NCBI RefSeq assembly: GCF_027622945.1
Contig: NZ_JAPZVQ010000006.1
Location: 49,497-113,496, forward strand
Direction of reading: 5' to 3'
DNA: 64,000 nt
Source: Glycomyces lechevalierae
GTDB lineage: Bacteria > Actinomycetota > Actinomycetes > Mycobacteriales > Micromonosporaceae
The translations under genes were made by a program, and so were the position numbers. A model generated the notes under the pieces. The model had not been told where the DNA came from and searched no databases. It saw only the letters and a list, made by a program, of their open reading frames with translations. This document shows, piece by piece, positions 35,516-43,626 of the stretch. Numbering within the stretch: the stretch's first letter is position 1; each line of letters opens with the position of its first letter.

Positions 35516-36685
35516 CTACCAGGGGAAGTAGGTGACCAGCTCGTCGATGCTCCCCGCGAAGCCCATGGGCAGGTCGCGCTGGTCGATCACCTCGCCTGCG
35601 GGATCGACGAGGTACTGCGTCGCGACATCGCCCTCGTGGGAGAGGATCAGCATCGAGCCGTCCGCCAGGAACACGACCTGCCGCCGCTCACCGCCGACCG
35701 GCAGCGCTATCTCGTCCCCGGTCGCGGTGTCCACGTAGACGTCGCAGAACCGGCCCACCCCGTCACCCTCGCCTTCACCGACCTCGTCGAAGCAGGCCTC
35801 GCCGGCGTCCGCCGAGATCCCCGCGTCCAGCCAGTTCTCGGTCGCCAGACTGGCCTCCAGGCCGGGCAGTTCCTGTGCGAGCGTGCCGTCGAGGTTCCAG
35901 ATCGTCGTGCGCCCCGACCAGATCCGCTCGCCGTCGGGCATCCATTCGCTGGAGCAGAAGAGGTCGCGGCCCATTTCCCCCAGCACGGTGAAGTCGCCGG
36001 TGGTCACATCGAGCACGTACGTCTTGGCCCGGTCGAACTCGACCGGCTCGGAGAACAGGAGCTTGTCCGAATCAGGCGACCACGCGATGCCGCAGCTGGT
36101 CGTCTCCAACGAGAACCCCACGATCGGCTCGACCGACGAGTCCAGGCCGATCTCCATGTACACGCCGGTGCATTCGTCGGCGCGGTCGACCGCCATCACA
36201 CGGTTGCCGTCCGGCGCGACCACGTACCGGTAGTCCTCCTCGACGTCGAGGCCGTCGACCTCGCCGGTGTCGAAGAACCCCCAGGTGGTCGCCCCGTACT
36301 CGTCATGCTGGACCTGGTAGTTCATGCGGTACGGCAGCTCCTCGCGCGGCTGCTCCGTGCCGGACTCGCCGAGCGCCGGGAAGCCGATGCCCAAGTCGTC
36401 CCAGTCCTCGGGGCGGACCCCGCAGCCGGGCGGGAGGCTCTCGTTCTCGTCGGTCTCGGTCGTCTCCTCCTCGGCCGGGGAAGGGCCGGGGTCCTGGTGC
36501 CGGTTGAGGCCCGCGGTGCCGGCGCCGGCGAGCGCGAGCGCGGTGACGACGCCGATCGCGCCGGCGGCGATGCGCCGCCTCGTGATGCCGCGCGCCCGCT
36601 GGTAGGCCCCGGCCGCGAGGTCCCGCGTCGGTTCCTCCGCGTCATCCGCGATGTCGTGCAGCAGTGAGCGAATCGACTCAGGCAT
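35516..36685 (-). CDS. Membrane-anchored protein coupled to a SigE-family sigma factor
   Basis: Protein of 389 residues with a single membrane helix (about 39-58, AGAIGVVTALALAGAGTAGL). The first 38 residues are cytoplasmic (MPESIRSLLHDIADDAEEPT), followed outside by an acidic linker (EEETTETDENES) and a beta-propeller-like domain (YVVAPDGNRVMAVDRADE; CGIAWSPDSDKLLFSEP; EWMPDGERIWSGR). The start overlaps the end of the sigma factor gene by eight bases, so it is translationally coupled. Position and topology suggest a sensor or anti-sigma partner, but no known anti-sigma domain is recognisable. Confidence 0.75.
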   Translation of the reverse strand: MPESIRSLLHDIADDAEEPTRDLAAGAYQRARGITRRRIAAGAIGVVTALALAGAGTAGLNRHQDPGPSPAEEETTETDENESLPPGCGVRPEDWDDLGIGFPALGESGTEQPREELPYRMNYQVQHDEYGATTWGFFDTGEVDGLDVEEDYRYVVAPDGNRVMAVDRADECTGVYMEIGLDSSVEPIVGFSLETTSCGIAWSPDSDKLLFSEPVEFDRAKTYVLDVTTGDFTVLGEMGRDLFCSSEWMPDGERIWSGRTTIWNLDGTLAQELPGLEASLATENWLDAGISADAGEACFDEVGEGEGDGVGRFCDVYVDTATGDEIALPVGGERRQVVFLADGSMLILSHEGDVATQYLVDPAGEVIDQRDLPMGFAGSIDELVTYFPW

Positions 36686-37262
36686 GACGCTCTCCCTTCT
36701 CCGCGTGGAGCTCTCGTTCCCATTGGGCGAGTTGCAGGTCCGCGTCGCCGAGCACGAGCTCGGGGAAGCGCGTCCTGAGCCTGCGGAGACCGCGCTGGAC
36801 GCGGGCCCGCAGGGTGGTGATCGGGCAGTCGAGGATCGCCGCGGCGGCGGCCTCGGTCTGGTCCTCGAAGTAGCGCAGCACGATCGCGGCGCGCTGGGTC
36901 GGCGGCAGCGACAGCAGTGCCGCGTGGACGGCCAGCCGCATCGCGGTGTCCGGCTCCAGGCCGGCCCGATCGGGCACGGCGTCGACCGAGATCTCGGCGA
37001 CCTTCGTTCGCCGCCACCGGCTCACATGCAGGTGGTACATGGTGCGGCGGGTGTACGCCTCGGCGTTCGCCGTGCGGTGCAGGCGCTTCCACGAGCGCCA
37101 GGTCCGCGCCAGCGCGTCCTGCACGAGGTCCTCGGCGAGCCCGCGGTCCCCGGTGAGCAGGTACGCCGAGGCGCACAGCGCCTTCGACCTGCCCCTCACG
37201 AAGTCCTCGAACTCGCCCTGCCGCGACTGCGGCACCCCGGGTGGGGCCGTCGATCCGCTCAC
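36678..37262 (-). CDS. RNA polymerase sigma factor, SigE/ECF family
   Basis: Extracytoplasmic-function sigma factor of 194 residues. Region 2 includes LLTGDRGLAEDLVQDALART and WRSWKRLHRTANAEAYTRR; region 4 includes LSLPPTQRAAIVLRYFEDQT and LDCPITTLRARVQRGLRRLR. The group is the actinobacterial SigE-like subfamily (TIGR02983 type). Starts at GTG 37262. The next gene, encoding a membrane protein, overlaps it and is the likely regulator. TAGGTAT at about 37299-37305 on the minus strand could be a promoter element. Confidence 0.9.
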   Translation of the reverse strand: MSGSTAPPGVPQSRQGEFEDFVRGRSKALCASAYLLTGDRGLAEDLVQDALARTWRSWKRLHRTANAEAYTRRTMYHLHVSRWRRTKVAEISVDAVPDRAGLEPDTAMRLAVHAALLSLPPTQRAAIVLRYFEDQTEAAAAAILDCPITTLRARVQRGLRRLRTRFPELVLGDADLQLAQWERELHAEKGERHA

Positions 37263-37445
37263 GTTCGATCCGTTCCTGACGAGGATGTGGGTTGATACCT
37301 AGCAAGACGGAAATCCTTGCGGCGCCACGCATCCTACGAACGGCCGTCCATGTTCGCCCGAACGGCCGATACGGCGAGCCCCGTGCACGCCGAACGGTCC
37401 CTGATCCGCACCGGAATCAGGGACCGTTCTTGCGATGCATGGCCC

Positions 37446-37451
37446 TACGAT
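37446..37451 (+). promoter_or_regulatory. -10 element TACGAT of a probably leaderless promoter
   Basis: TACGAT, then six bases (GCACGA), then ATG 37458. No RBS is present. Confidence 0.45.
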
Positions 37452-37457
37452 GCACGA

Positions 37458-37877
37458 ATGAACCGCGTCGAATTCTCCGCAGCCAACGGCTGCATCGACA
37501 TCAAGGTCGACGGCGTCGCGCTCGAAGCGCACGCCCGGCGGGCCGAGCTCGAGTCCGCCAGCGCCGCAGGGCAAGCGGACTTGGCCGGCGCCTACGCCGG
37601 TCTCACCCCGCTGCACACCGTCCGCTGGCCCAGCCGCCATTTCCTCGGCGCACCGGCACTCGGGGAACCCGATGGCGACACCGTGCTCCTCGGCTGCGAT
37701 TGCGGCGACTGGGGCTGCTGGCCCCTGCTCGCCCAGGTCGACGTCACCGCCGCGACGGTGACATGGCGGAACTTCAGCAACGAGCACCGCCCGGACTGGG
37801 ACCTCAGCGGCCTCGGACCGTTCACGTTCGACCGCGACCAGTACGAGGCGGCCCTCCGGACCACACAGGAACCGTGA
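37458..37877 (+). CDS. Hypothetical protein with CDCGDWGCWPL motif
   Basis: Small cytoplasmic protein of 139 residues, no membrane helix. The conserved-looking centre DTVLLGCDCGDWGCWPLLAQ has three close cysteines that could bind metal, followed by TWRNFSNEHRPDWDLSGLGP and FTFDRDQYEAALR. I recognise this pattern from uncharacterised actinomycete proteins but know no function. The start is ATG 37458 because of the leaderless-type -10. Confidence 0.7.
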   Translation: MNRVEFSAANGCIDIKVDGVALEAHARRAELESASAAGQADLAGAYAGLTPLHTVRWPSRHFLGAPALGEPDGDTVLLGCDCGDWGCWPLLAQVDVTAATVTWRNFSNEHRPDWDLSGLGPFTFDRDQYEAALRTTQEP

Positions 37878-38028
37878 ACCGGTCTCAGGCATTGATACAC
37901 CGGGTATTCGCGGCCCCGGCCGCGCCGGACGGGGTCCGGACCGGAAGAAATCCGGAGGCGGGACCCCTCCCGGGCGCTCCCCGATACCAATAGAGGCGAA
38001 CTCGTCCCCCTACGAGACGGAGCATCCC

Positions 38029-39207
38029 GTGCAGGAGAAGACCCGCAACGAGGTCGTGCGCATCGCGCACGAAGTCGCGAGGCAGGAGCTCGACAGCCGC
38101 GACGTCGAACTCGCCGGCCTCGCCGAACAGGCCGCGGCGAAGGCGACCAGAGGCCTGCTGTCCGTGCCGCACAGGACGATCCAGCGGATGGTCGAGAACG
38201 AGACCACCGCGTGGACCGACGAGCAGGAGCGCCAGATCGAACGGGCGCGCGAGGCGCACGAGCTCGAGATCGCGCACGCGCGCGAGCAGCACGAGGCACT
38301 GCTCGAGCGCACCCGGCACGACTACTTCGCGGAGATCGAGGAGGCCCGCGCCGAGATCGTCGCCAAACTCGCCGTCCTCGTCCGCGCCGAGATCGAAACC
38401 CAGTTGCCGGGCCTCCTCCCCGAGCCGGTCCAGGTGCTGCTGCCCGAGGCGCCGCGGCCCATCGACATCCAGGGCGCGGCGCACGCCGTCCTCCCGGACC
38501 TGCTCCTGGCCCTGCGCGCGCACTGCCACGTGCTGCTCGTCGGCCCCGCCGGCACCGGGAAGTCGATGCTCGCCAAGCAGGCCGCCGAAGGCCTCGGCCT
38601 CGGCTTCCACGCGCTCTCGCTCGGCCCGACCACCCCGATGAGCAAGGTGTTCGGCTACTTCGACGCCCACGGGAACTACCACGGCACGCCGTTCCGCCGC
38701 GCGTTCGAGGAGGGCGGCGTCATGCTCCTCGACGAGCTCGACAACGGCCACCCCGGGCTGCTGGGGGAGTTGAACCAGGCGCTGGCCCTTCGGGTCTGCG
38801 CGTTCGCGGACAAGATGGTGAGCGCGCACCCGGACTTCCACCTCGTCGCCACCGCGAACACCTTCGGCTCCGGCGGCGACCAGCGGTACGTCGGCCGCCA
38901 GGCCCTTGACGCGGCCACATTGGACCGGTTCACCATGATCGAGGTCCCGATCGACCCGAAACTCGAACGCCGCCTGGCGCACGCGCACGCACCCTCGAAA
39001 TCGAACGAGGTGAAGCGGCTCCTCAAGGAGGTGCAGCGGCTCCGGGAGGCCGCCGAGCGCAAGCACCTCCCGCTGATCTTCTCGCCGCGCGCGAGCATCG
39101 ACGGCGCGAAGCTACTCGAAGCGGGCGCCACCGTCGAGCAGGCCATGGCCTGGCGAGTCCTCAGAGGACTCTCGGACTCGCACCGGACCGCCCTCGGAGT
39201 GCGGTAG
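38029..39207 (+). CDS. MoxR/CobS-like AAA ATPase with coiled-coil N-terminus
   Basis: AAA+ ATPase of 392 residues. The first 125 residues are charged helices and coiled coil (TDEQERQIERAREAHELEIA and EQHEALLERTRHDYFAEIEE). The ATPase domain follows: Walker A GPAGTGKS (172-179), Walker B VMLLDELD (Asp235, Glu236), sensor VATANTFGSGGDQRYVGRQ and the arginine-containing LDAATLDRF. This ring ATPase type works with a VWA or other partner protein in remodelling complexes; it resembles phage and bacterial CobS-like ATPases rather than true cobaltochelatase. Start GTG 38029. The next gene begins at the base after its stop. Confidence 0.88.
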   Translation: MQEKTRNEVVRIAHEVARQELDSRDVELAGLAEQAAAKATRGLLSVPHRTIQRMVENETTAWTDEQERQIERAREAHELEIAHAREQHEALLERTRHDYFAEIEEARAEIVAKLAVLVRAEIETQLPGLLPEPVQVLLPEAPRPIDIQGAAHAVLPDLLLALRAHCHVLLVGPAGTGKSMLAKQAAEGLGLGFHALSLGPTTPMSKVFGYFDAHGNYHGTPFRRAFEEGGVMLLDELDNGHPGLLGELNQALALRVCAFADKMVSAHPDFHLVATANTFGSGGDQRYVGRQALDAATLDRFTMIEVPIDPKLERRLAHAHAPSKSNEVKRLLKEVQRLREAAERKHLPLIFSPRASIDGAKLLEAGATVEQAMAWRVLRGLSDSHRTALGVR

Positions 39208-40044
39208 ATGATCGCGATCAAGCCGCTCCACTCCTGGCAGGAGTTCCTCGAGGCGTCGCAGCGCCCGCCCTCGATCGACTTCGGCTCCGGCCGCAACGGC
39301 CGGTCATCGTGGGCGGGCGCCACCTTCGAAGAGGCGCAACGGCTCGGACGGGACGGCTGGCACGTCGACCTCCCCGACACCGACGTCCGCGTCGGTGAAC
39401 TCCGCGAACGGGCGGGCCTGACCCGCGCGGTCTCCGCCCTCGAACCCACCTGGGACGTCACCGGCAGCGAGGTCGACGTCGGCGTCTACCTCTCGGGCGT
39501 CCCGGAGTGCATGGTCGACGCCGTGCCCCGCAGCACCTCCGTGCGCGGCCGCGTCGTCACCTTCCTCGTCCCCGCCACCTATGCGAGCACCACCCCGCAC
39601 CACTACATCACCAACCGCGGCCTCGCCCTCGCCGCGCTCTGCTCGGCGATCATCGCGGTCGGCCACAGCGTCGAGATCTGGAGCGGCTACGCCGCCGACC
39701 TCCCCGGCGAGGGCCGCTTCTCCGCCGTCGCCCGCGTCATCGCCGCCGGCGAACCACTCGACATCGGCCGCCTCTGCTTCGCGACCGCCCACCCGGCGAT
39801 GCTCCGCCGCCTCTGGTTCGCCGTCCTCGACGCCGAAGACCGCGACTTCGCCCTGAGCCTCGTCCTCGAGAACTACGGCGCACCCCCATACTCCTGCAAG
39901 GCCACCGACCTGCCCCCCGGCGTCACCGACCCCTACGTCTTCCCCTATCTCGACGACCTCGAATCCCAATGGCGCACCCTCGACACCGCCCTCGAATGGA
40001 GCCACGAAACCTTCGAAGCCCTGGGCCTCCTCCGCACCCACTGA
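39208..40044 (+). CDS. Unknown partner of the CobS-like ATPase (DUF7192-like)
   Basis: Protein of 278 residues starting MIAIKPLHSWQEFLEASQRP. It has no membrane helix and no enzyme motif I recognise. It contains GATFEEAQRLGRDGWHVDLP, the conserved-looking PHHYITNRGLALAALCSAII and VGHSVEIWSGYAAD, whose alternating beta/alpha pattern could be a degenerate VWA-like fold, but no MIDAS D-x-S-x-S is visible. I associate this family with phage-type gene pairs next to CobS-like ATPases, with low certainty. It starts immediately after the ATPase stop, so the two are co-translated. Confidence 0.65.
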   Translation: MIAIKPLHSWQEFLEASQRPPSIDFGSGRNGRSSWAGATFEEAQRLGRDGWHVDLPDTDVRVGELRERAGLTRAVSALEPTWDVTGSEVDVGVYLSGVPECMVDAVPRSTSVRGRVVTFLVPATYASTTPHHYITNRGLALAALCSAIIAVGHSVEIWSGYAADLPGEGRFSAVARVIAAGEPLDIGRLCFATAHPAMLRRLWFAVLDAEDRDFALSLVLENYGAPPYSCKATDLPPGVTDPYVFPYLDDLESQWRTLDTALEWSHETFEALGLLRTH

Positions 40045-40062
40045 CGGGGCGCGGCACCGCCG

Positions 40063-40704
40063 CTACTTCGCGAGACCGGTCGCGTAGGCGCGGAGGAACG
40101 CCCGCACGCCCTCCACAATGAGCGGCCGGACGCGGGCGTCCTTCGCGGCGTTCGCGGAGCCGAGTCGGCTGAGCGTGACGCCGAAGGTCAACGCGATGAA
40201 GTGGTCGGCCGCGAGCCGCGCATCGGGCACGTCGAGCAGCCCGGCCTCGGCGAGGGCGGTGAACCGCTCGCCCATGGCCTCTTCGGGAGCGTTCGTCAGG
40301 GCGCGGTCGTCGGGTTCGGGCAGGTGGCCGCCCGCGGTGCGCACGAAGCGCTGCAGCGTGGTGTATTCGGCGGAGTCGAGCATGTCGGTGGTGATCCGCA
40401 TCGAGAACTCGACGAGCGCGGGCTCCAGCTCGTCGGCTTCCGTGAGGCCGTCGAGGGTGTCGGCGAGGGTGCGCTTGACGGTGGCCAGCAGCGACTGGCC
40501 CACGTCGTCGAAGACCGCGTGCAGCAGCGTCTGCTTGTCGCCGAAGTAGTCGTAGACCGTCCGCTTGGACACCCCCGCGCGGGCGGCGACGGCGTCCACG
40601 CTCGACCGGTCGAAGCCCTCTGTGAGGAACAACTCACGAGCCGACGTGAGGATGGCGGCCCTCTTGTGTGCGGACCCCGCACGCAGCGTTTTCTCCGTCG
40701 GCAT
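40063..40704 (-). CDS. TetR-family transcriptional regulator
   Basis: Repressor of 213 residues. N-terminal DNA-binding domain: KRAAILTSARELFLTEGFDR and VDAVAARAGVSKRTVYDYFG with DKQTLLHAVF, as in AcrR/TetR proteins with a TetR_C-type ligand domain. The start is ATG 40704, six bases after TAGGAT, so leaderless. It is divergent from an MFS exporter/FAD monooxygenase operon; a 17-bp palindrome lies between them. It probably derepresses that operon on binding a toxic compound. Confidence 0.93.
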   Translation of the reverse strand: MPTEKTLRAGSAHKRAAILTSARELFLTEGFDRSSVDAVAARAGVSKRTVYDYFGDKQTLLHAVFDDVGQSLLATVKRTLADTLDGLTEADELEPALVEFSMRITTDMLDSAEYTTLQRFVRTAGGHLPEPDDRALTNAPEEAMGERFTALAEAGLLDVPDARLAADHFIALTFGVTLSRLGSANAAKDARVRPLIVEGVRAFLRAYATGLAK

Positions 40705-40710
40705 AGGCAG

Positions 40711-40716
40711 ATCCTA
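40711..40716 (-). promoter_or_regulatory. -10 element TAGGAT (minus strand) of the TetR gene
   Basis: TAGGAT, six bases (CTGCCT), ATG. Same leaderless geometry as four plus-strand genes. Confidence 0.45.
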
Positions 40717-40769
40717 ACGGACCGGCCGCCGGCGTCCGGCCGGTCATGGCAGCGCGGACCCGAAAAACG

Positions 40770-40786
40770 CACTACACCGTGTAGTG
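40770..40786. promoter_or_regulatory. TetR operator palindrome
   Basis: CACTACAC-C-GTGTAGTG is a perfect 17-base palindrome with an odd centre, typical for TetR-family sites, between the TetR gene and the MFS gene. Confidence 0.75.
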
Positions 40787-40910
40787 TGAACTTCAAGGCG
40801 CCGCGATCGTGCGATTTCATGATCAATTGGGCGCCAACGAATCGGAACTCGGACGTGACCGCAACGGGGGCGGTTTCGCCACGCGTGCAACAGAAGAGAC
40901 AAGGACCGCC

Positions 40911-42305
40911 ATGGCCGTGACCCTCGAACCCCAAGTCCGCATCGGAAAGCTCGCGATCGGCGCACTCGGCGCCCTCGCACTCGCCCTCGGCACCCTCCAG
41001 GCGGTGGTGGAGCCCTCGCTCCCGCTGCTGCAGGACGATCTGGGCATCGGCCCCGCCGAAGGCTCGCTCATCTTCATCACCCTGCTCATCACCGGCGCGG
41101 TCGTCGCGCCCATCGCCGGCAAACTCGGCGACCGCTACGGCGGCAAGCGGGTCCTGGTCGTCCTGATGACCGCGGTCTCGGTCGGCGGCCTCATCTCCGG
41201 CATGGCGCCGAACCTGCCCGTGCTGCTCCTCGGCCAAGTGCTGCAAGGCGCCATGGTCGGCGCCCTGCCCCTCTCGTTCATCCTGGTGCGCAAGCACCTT
41301 CCACCTGGCCGCACGCAGGTGGCGGTAGGGCTCGTCAGCGGCCTGTTCACCGGCGGCGGCCTGGTCGGCATGCTCATCGCCGGACCGATCGCACAAGGGC
41401 TGTCCCGCCATTGGATGTTCGCGATCCCGACGATCGCGATCATCGCCGCGACCCTGATAGTCGCCCGAGCGATGCCGGACGACCCGCCCGCCGGGGACGC
41501 CTCCAAAATCGACTGGCCGGGCGTGGTCCTGTTGAGCGCCACGTTGATCGCGCTCGTGCTCGGCGTCTCTGCGGTCACCGGCGGCGGCCTGCCCCCGCTC
41601 GCGATCGGCGCCGTCACCGCCGTCGTGGCGGCCCTCGCCACCGCGTGGGTCGCCGTCGAGCGCCGCGCGCCCTCTCCTATGGTCGACCTCCGCATGCTGG
41701 CGTCACCCGCCATCTGGAGCGCCTGCGTCGTCACCCTGCTCATGAGCCTCGGCTTCGGCATGGCCGTCTACCTTGTCCCGCAACTGCTCTCGGTCTCGGC
41801 CGACGGCTACGGCTTCGGTGCCGACTCGACGCAGATCGGGCTGTTCCTCGTGCCCGCCACCATCGCGGGCGTGGTCGCCGGGACGATCGCCGGACTCGCG
41901 GCGCGCCGCTTCGGCCCCCGCGCCGTGATCACCGCGGGCACCGTCGTCACGGCGACCGCCCTCATCGCCCTCGCGTCGCTCCACGACGCGGCCTGGCAGC
42001 TCGTCGTCGCCAGAGCCCTGATCGGATTCGCCGTCAGCGTCAGCCTCGTCGCACTGCTCGCCGCCACCGCCACTGCCGTGTCCACCAAGGACACCGGCAT
42101 CGCCACCAGCCTGCTCGTCGTGACCCGCGTCGTCGGCGTCGCCTTGGGCGCCCAGATCGCAGGCGCCATCCTCGGCGCCGGCACCGACCCGGTGACCGAC
42201 CTTCCGACCGAACCCGCCTTCACCACGGGCTTCGTCATCGCAGGCCTCACCACCGCCCTCGCTCTGCTCATCGTCCGCGTCATGAAGAAGGGAACCCAGT
42301 CATGA
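40911..42305 (+). CDS. MFS drug-efflux transporter, DHA2-like
   Basis: Proton-driven exporter of 464 residues with about 14 helices. KLGDRYGGKRVLVVL is motif A, LLGQVLQGAMVGALPLSFIL the helix 4 region, and LFTGGGLVGMLIAGPIAQGL resembles motif C. ATG 40911 (MAVTLEPQVRIGKLAIGALG) has AAGGACC just upstream; the longer frame starts inside the operator region. It overlaps the FAD monooxygenase gene by four bases. The divergent TetR gene with its palindrome is the probable repressor. Confidence 0.92.
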   Translation: MAVTLEPQVRIGKLAIGALGALALALGTLQAVVEPSLPLLQDDLGIGPAEGSLIFITLLITGAVVAPIAGKLGDRYGGKRVLVVLMTAVSVGGLISGMAPNLPVLLLGQVLQGAMVGALPLSFILVRKHLPPGRTQVAVGLVSGLFTGGGLVGMLIAGPIAQGLSRHWMFAIPTIAIIAATLIVARAMPDDPPAGDASKIDWPGVVLLSATLIALVLGVSAVTGGGLPPLAIGAVTAVVAALATAWVAVERRAPSPMVDLRMLASPAIWSACVVTLLMSLGFGMAVYLVPQLLSVSADGYGFGADSTQIGLFLVPATIAGVVAGTIAGLAARRFGPRAVITAGTVVTATALIALASLHDAAWQLVVARALIGFAVSVSLVALLAATATAVSTKDTGIATSLLVVTRVVGVALGAQIAGAILGAGTDPVTDLPTEPAFTTGFVIAGLTTALALLIVRVMKKGTQS

Positions 42306-43501
42306 CCTCCACCGCACCCACCATCCTGATCTCCGGCGCCAGCATCGCCGGACCCGCGCTCGCGTATTGGCTGCACCGGTACGGATTCGCGGTCACCGTG
42401 GTCGAGAAGGCCGGCGCACCACGCGGAGGCGGCTACCCGATCGACGTGCGCGGCACCGCGATCGAAGTGGCCGAACGGATGGGGATCCTCCCGCAGCTCC
42501 GCGAAGCGCACGTCGACTCGCAGCGCCTCACCTTCCTCGACGCCGACGGCAGCGAAGTCGCCTCACTCTCCCCGCACACCGTCGCAGGAAGCGTCGAAGG
42601 ACGCGACCTTGAGGTAACTCGCGGCGACCTCGCGGCCATCCTCCACGCCACCACACGCGACAACGTCGAATACGTATTCAACGACGCCATCAGCACCCTC
42701 GACGAATCCGCCGACGGCATCGACATCACCTTCCAAAGCGGTGCCCGACGTACCTTCGACCTGGTCGTCGGAGCCGACGGCATGCACTCCCACACCCGCG
42801 AACTCCTCTTCGGCCCCGAAGCCCAGTTCCACCGCCACCTCGGCTACCGCTTCGCCGTCTTCACCATGCCCAACACCTTCGGACTCTCCCACGAGCTCCT
42901 GATGTGGAACGCCCCCGGCAGGGCCGCGGCCCTCTACGCCACCGGCGGCGAAGACGACCGGGTGCACGCCTTCCTCAACGTCCACCGACCCGTACCCCAC
43001 CACGACTCCCGCGCCCCCGCGGACCTCCTCGCCGAAGCCTTCGCCGGCTCAGCCTGGCAGCTCCCCACCCTCATCGAGGCCATGCACCAGGCCGACGACC
43101 TGTTCTCCGATACCGTCGGACAGATCCACATGCCCACCTGGTCCAAAGGCCGAGCCGTCCTCATCGGGGACGCCGCCTACGCCCCCTCATTCCTTACCGG
43201 CCAAGGCACTAGCCTCGCCCTCGTCGGCGCCTACATGCTCGCCCACGCACTCGCCACGAACCGCACCCACACCACAGCCCTCACCACCTACGAAACCACC
43301 ACCCGCCCCTTCATAACCGCCAACCAAGCCCTCGTCGACAACGGCACCGCCACCCTCTTCCCCACCACCCCCGAAGCCCTCACCCGCCGCAACACCAACC
43401 TCCGCAGCCTCACCAGCATTCCGACCCTGACCCCGCGTCCCGAGTACACCGCCCTCGCCCTCCCAGGCCTCCCAACGGCGCGCCGCACGTCCTCGGCCTG
43501 A
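42302..43501 (+). CDS. FAD-dependent monooxygenase, TetX/Rox-like
   Basis: Aromatic-type flavoprotein monooxygenase of 399 residues. Dinucleotide-binding motif LISGASIAGPALAYWLHRYG at the N-terminus, second motif DLVVGADGMHSHTRE around residue 155, and the FAD-ribityl GD motif VLIGDAAYAPSFLTGQGTSL near 290. The N-terminal half resembles tetracycline- and rifampicin-inactivating oxygenases. Coupled to an MFS exporter under TetR control, so modification plus export of an aromatic drug is a reasonable inference, not shown. Start ATG 42302 overlaps the MFS stop. Confidence 0.87.
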   Translation: MTSTAPTILISGASIAGPALAYWLHRYGFAVTVVEKAGAPRGGGYPIDVRGTAIEVAERMGILPQLREAHVDSQRLTFLDADGSEVASLSPHTVAGSVEGRDLEVTRGDLAAILHATTRDNVEYVFNDAISTLDESADGIDITFQSGARRTFDLVVGADGMHSHTRELLFGPEAQFHRHLGYRFAVFTMPNTFGLSHELLMWNAPGRAAALYATGGEDDRVHAFLNVHRPVPHHDSRAPADLLAEAFAGSAWQLPTLIEAMHQADDLFSDTVGQIHMPTWSKGRAVLIGDAAYAPSFLTGQGTSLALVGAYMLAHALATNRTHTTALTTYETTTRPFITANQALVDNGTATLFPTTPEALTRRNTNLRSLTSIPTLTPRPEYTALALPGLPTARRTSSA

Positions 43502-43545
43502 TGCCGTGACCGAATCCTTCAGGCAAAGTCTTGAGCCGAAATACT

Positions 43546-43573
43546 GGAATGGAGCATTCCGTTCTGTTATGCT
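43546..43573 (+). promoter_or_regulatory. Promoter/operator before the epoxide hydrolase gene
   Basis: GGAATG-GAG-CATTCC (43546-43560) is a perfect 6-bp dyad, followed by TATGCT (43568-43573) as a possible -10. A repressor at this dyad would block the promoter. Confidence 0.45.
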
Positions 43574-43626
43574 GAACGTAGCCAGGGAGCACCAGTTCCC
43601 GAAAGACCGAATGAGGGAAGACGGCC

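Noticed and set aside
38029-40044. Cobaltochelatase CobS/CobT subunits of cobalamin synthesis
   Set aside because: The ATPase has an extra coiled coil, the partner lacks a clear VWA MIDAS and acidic CobT region, and no cobalamin genes are nearby.
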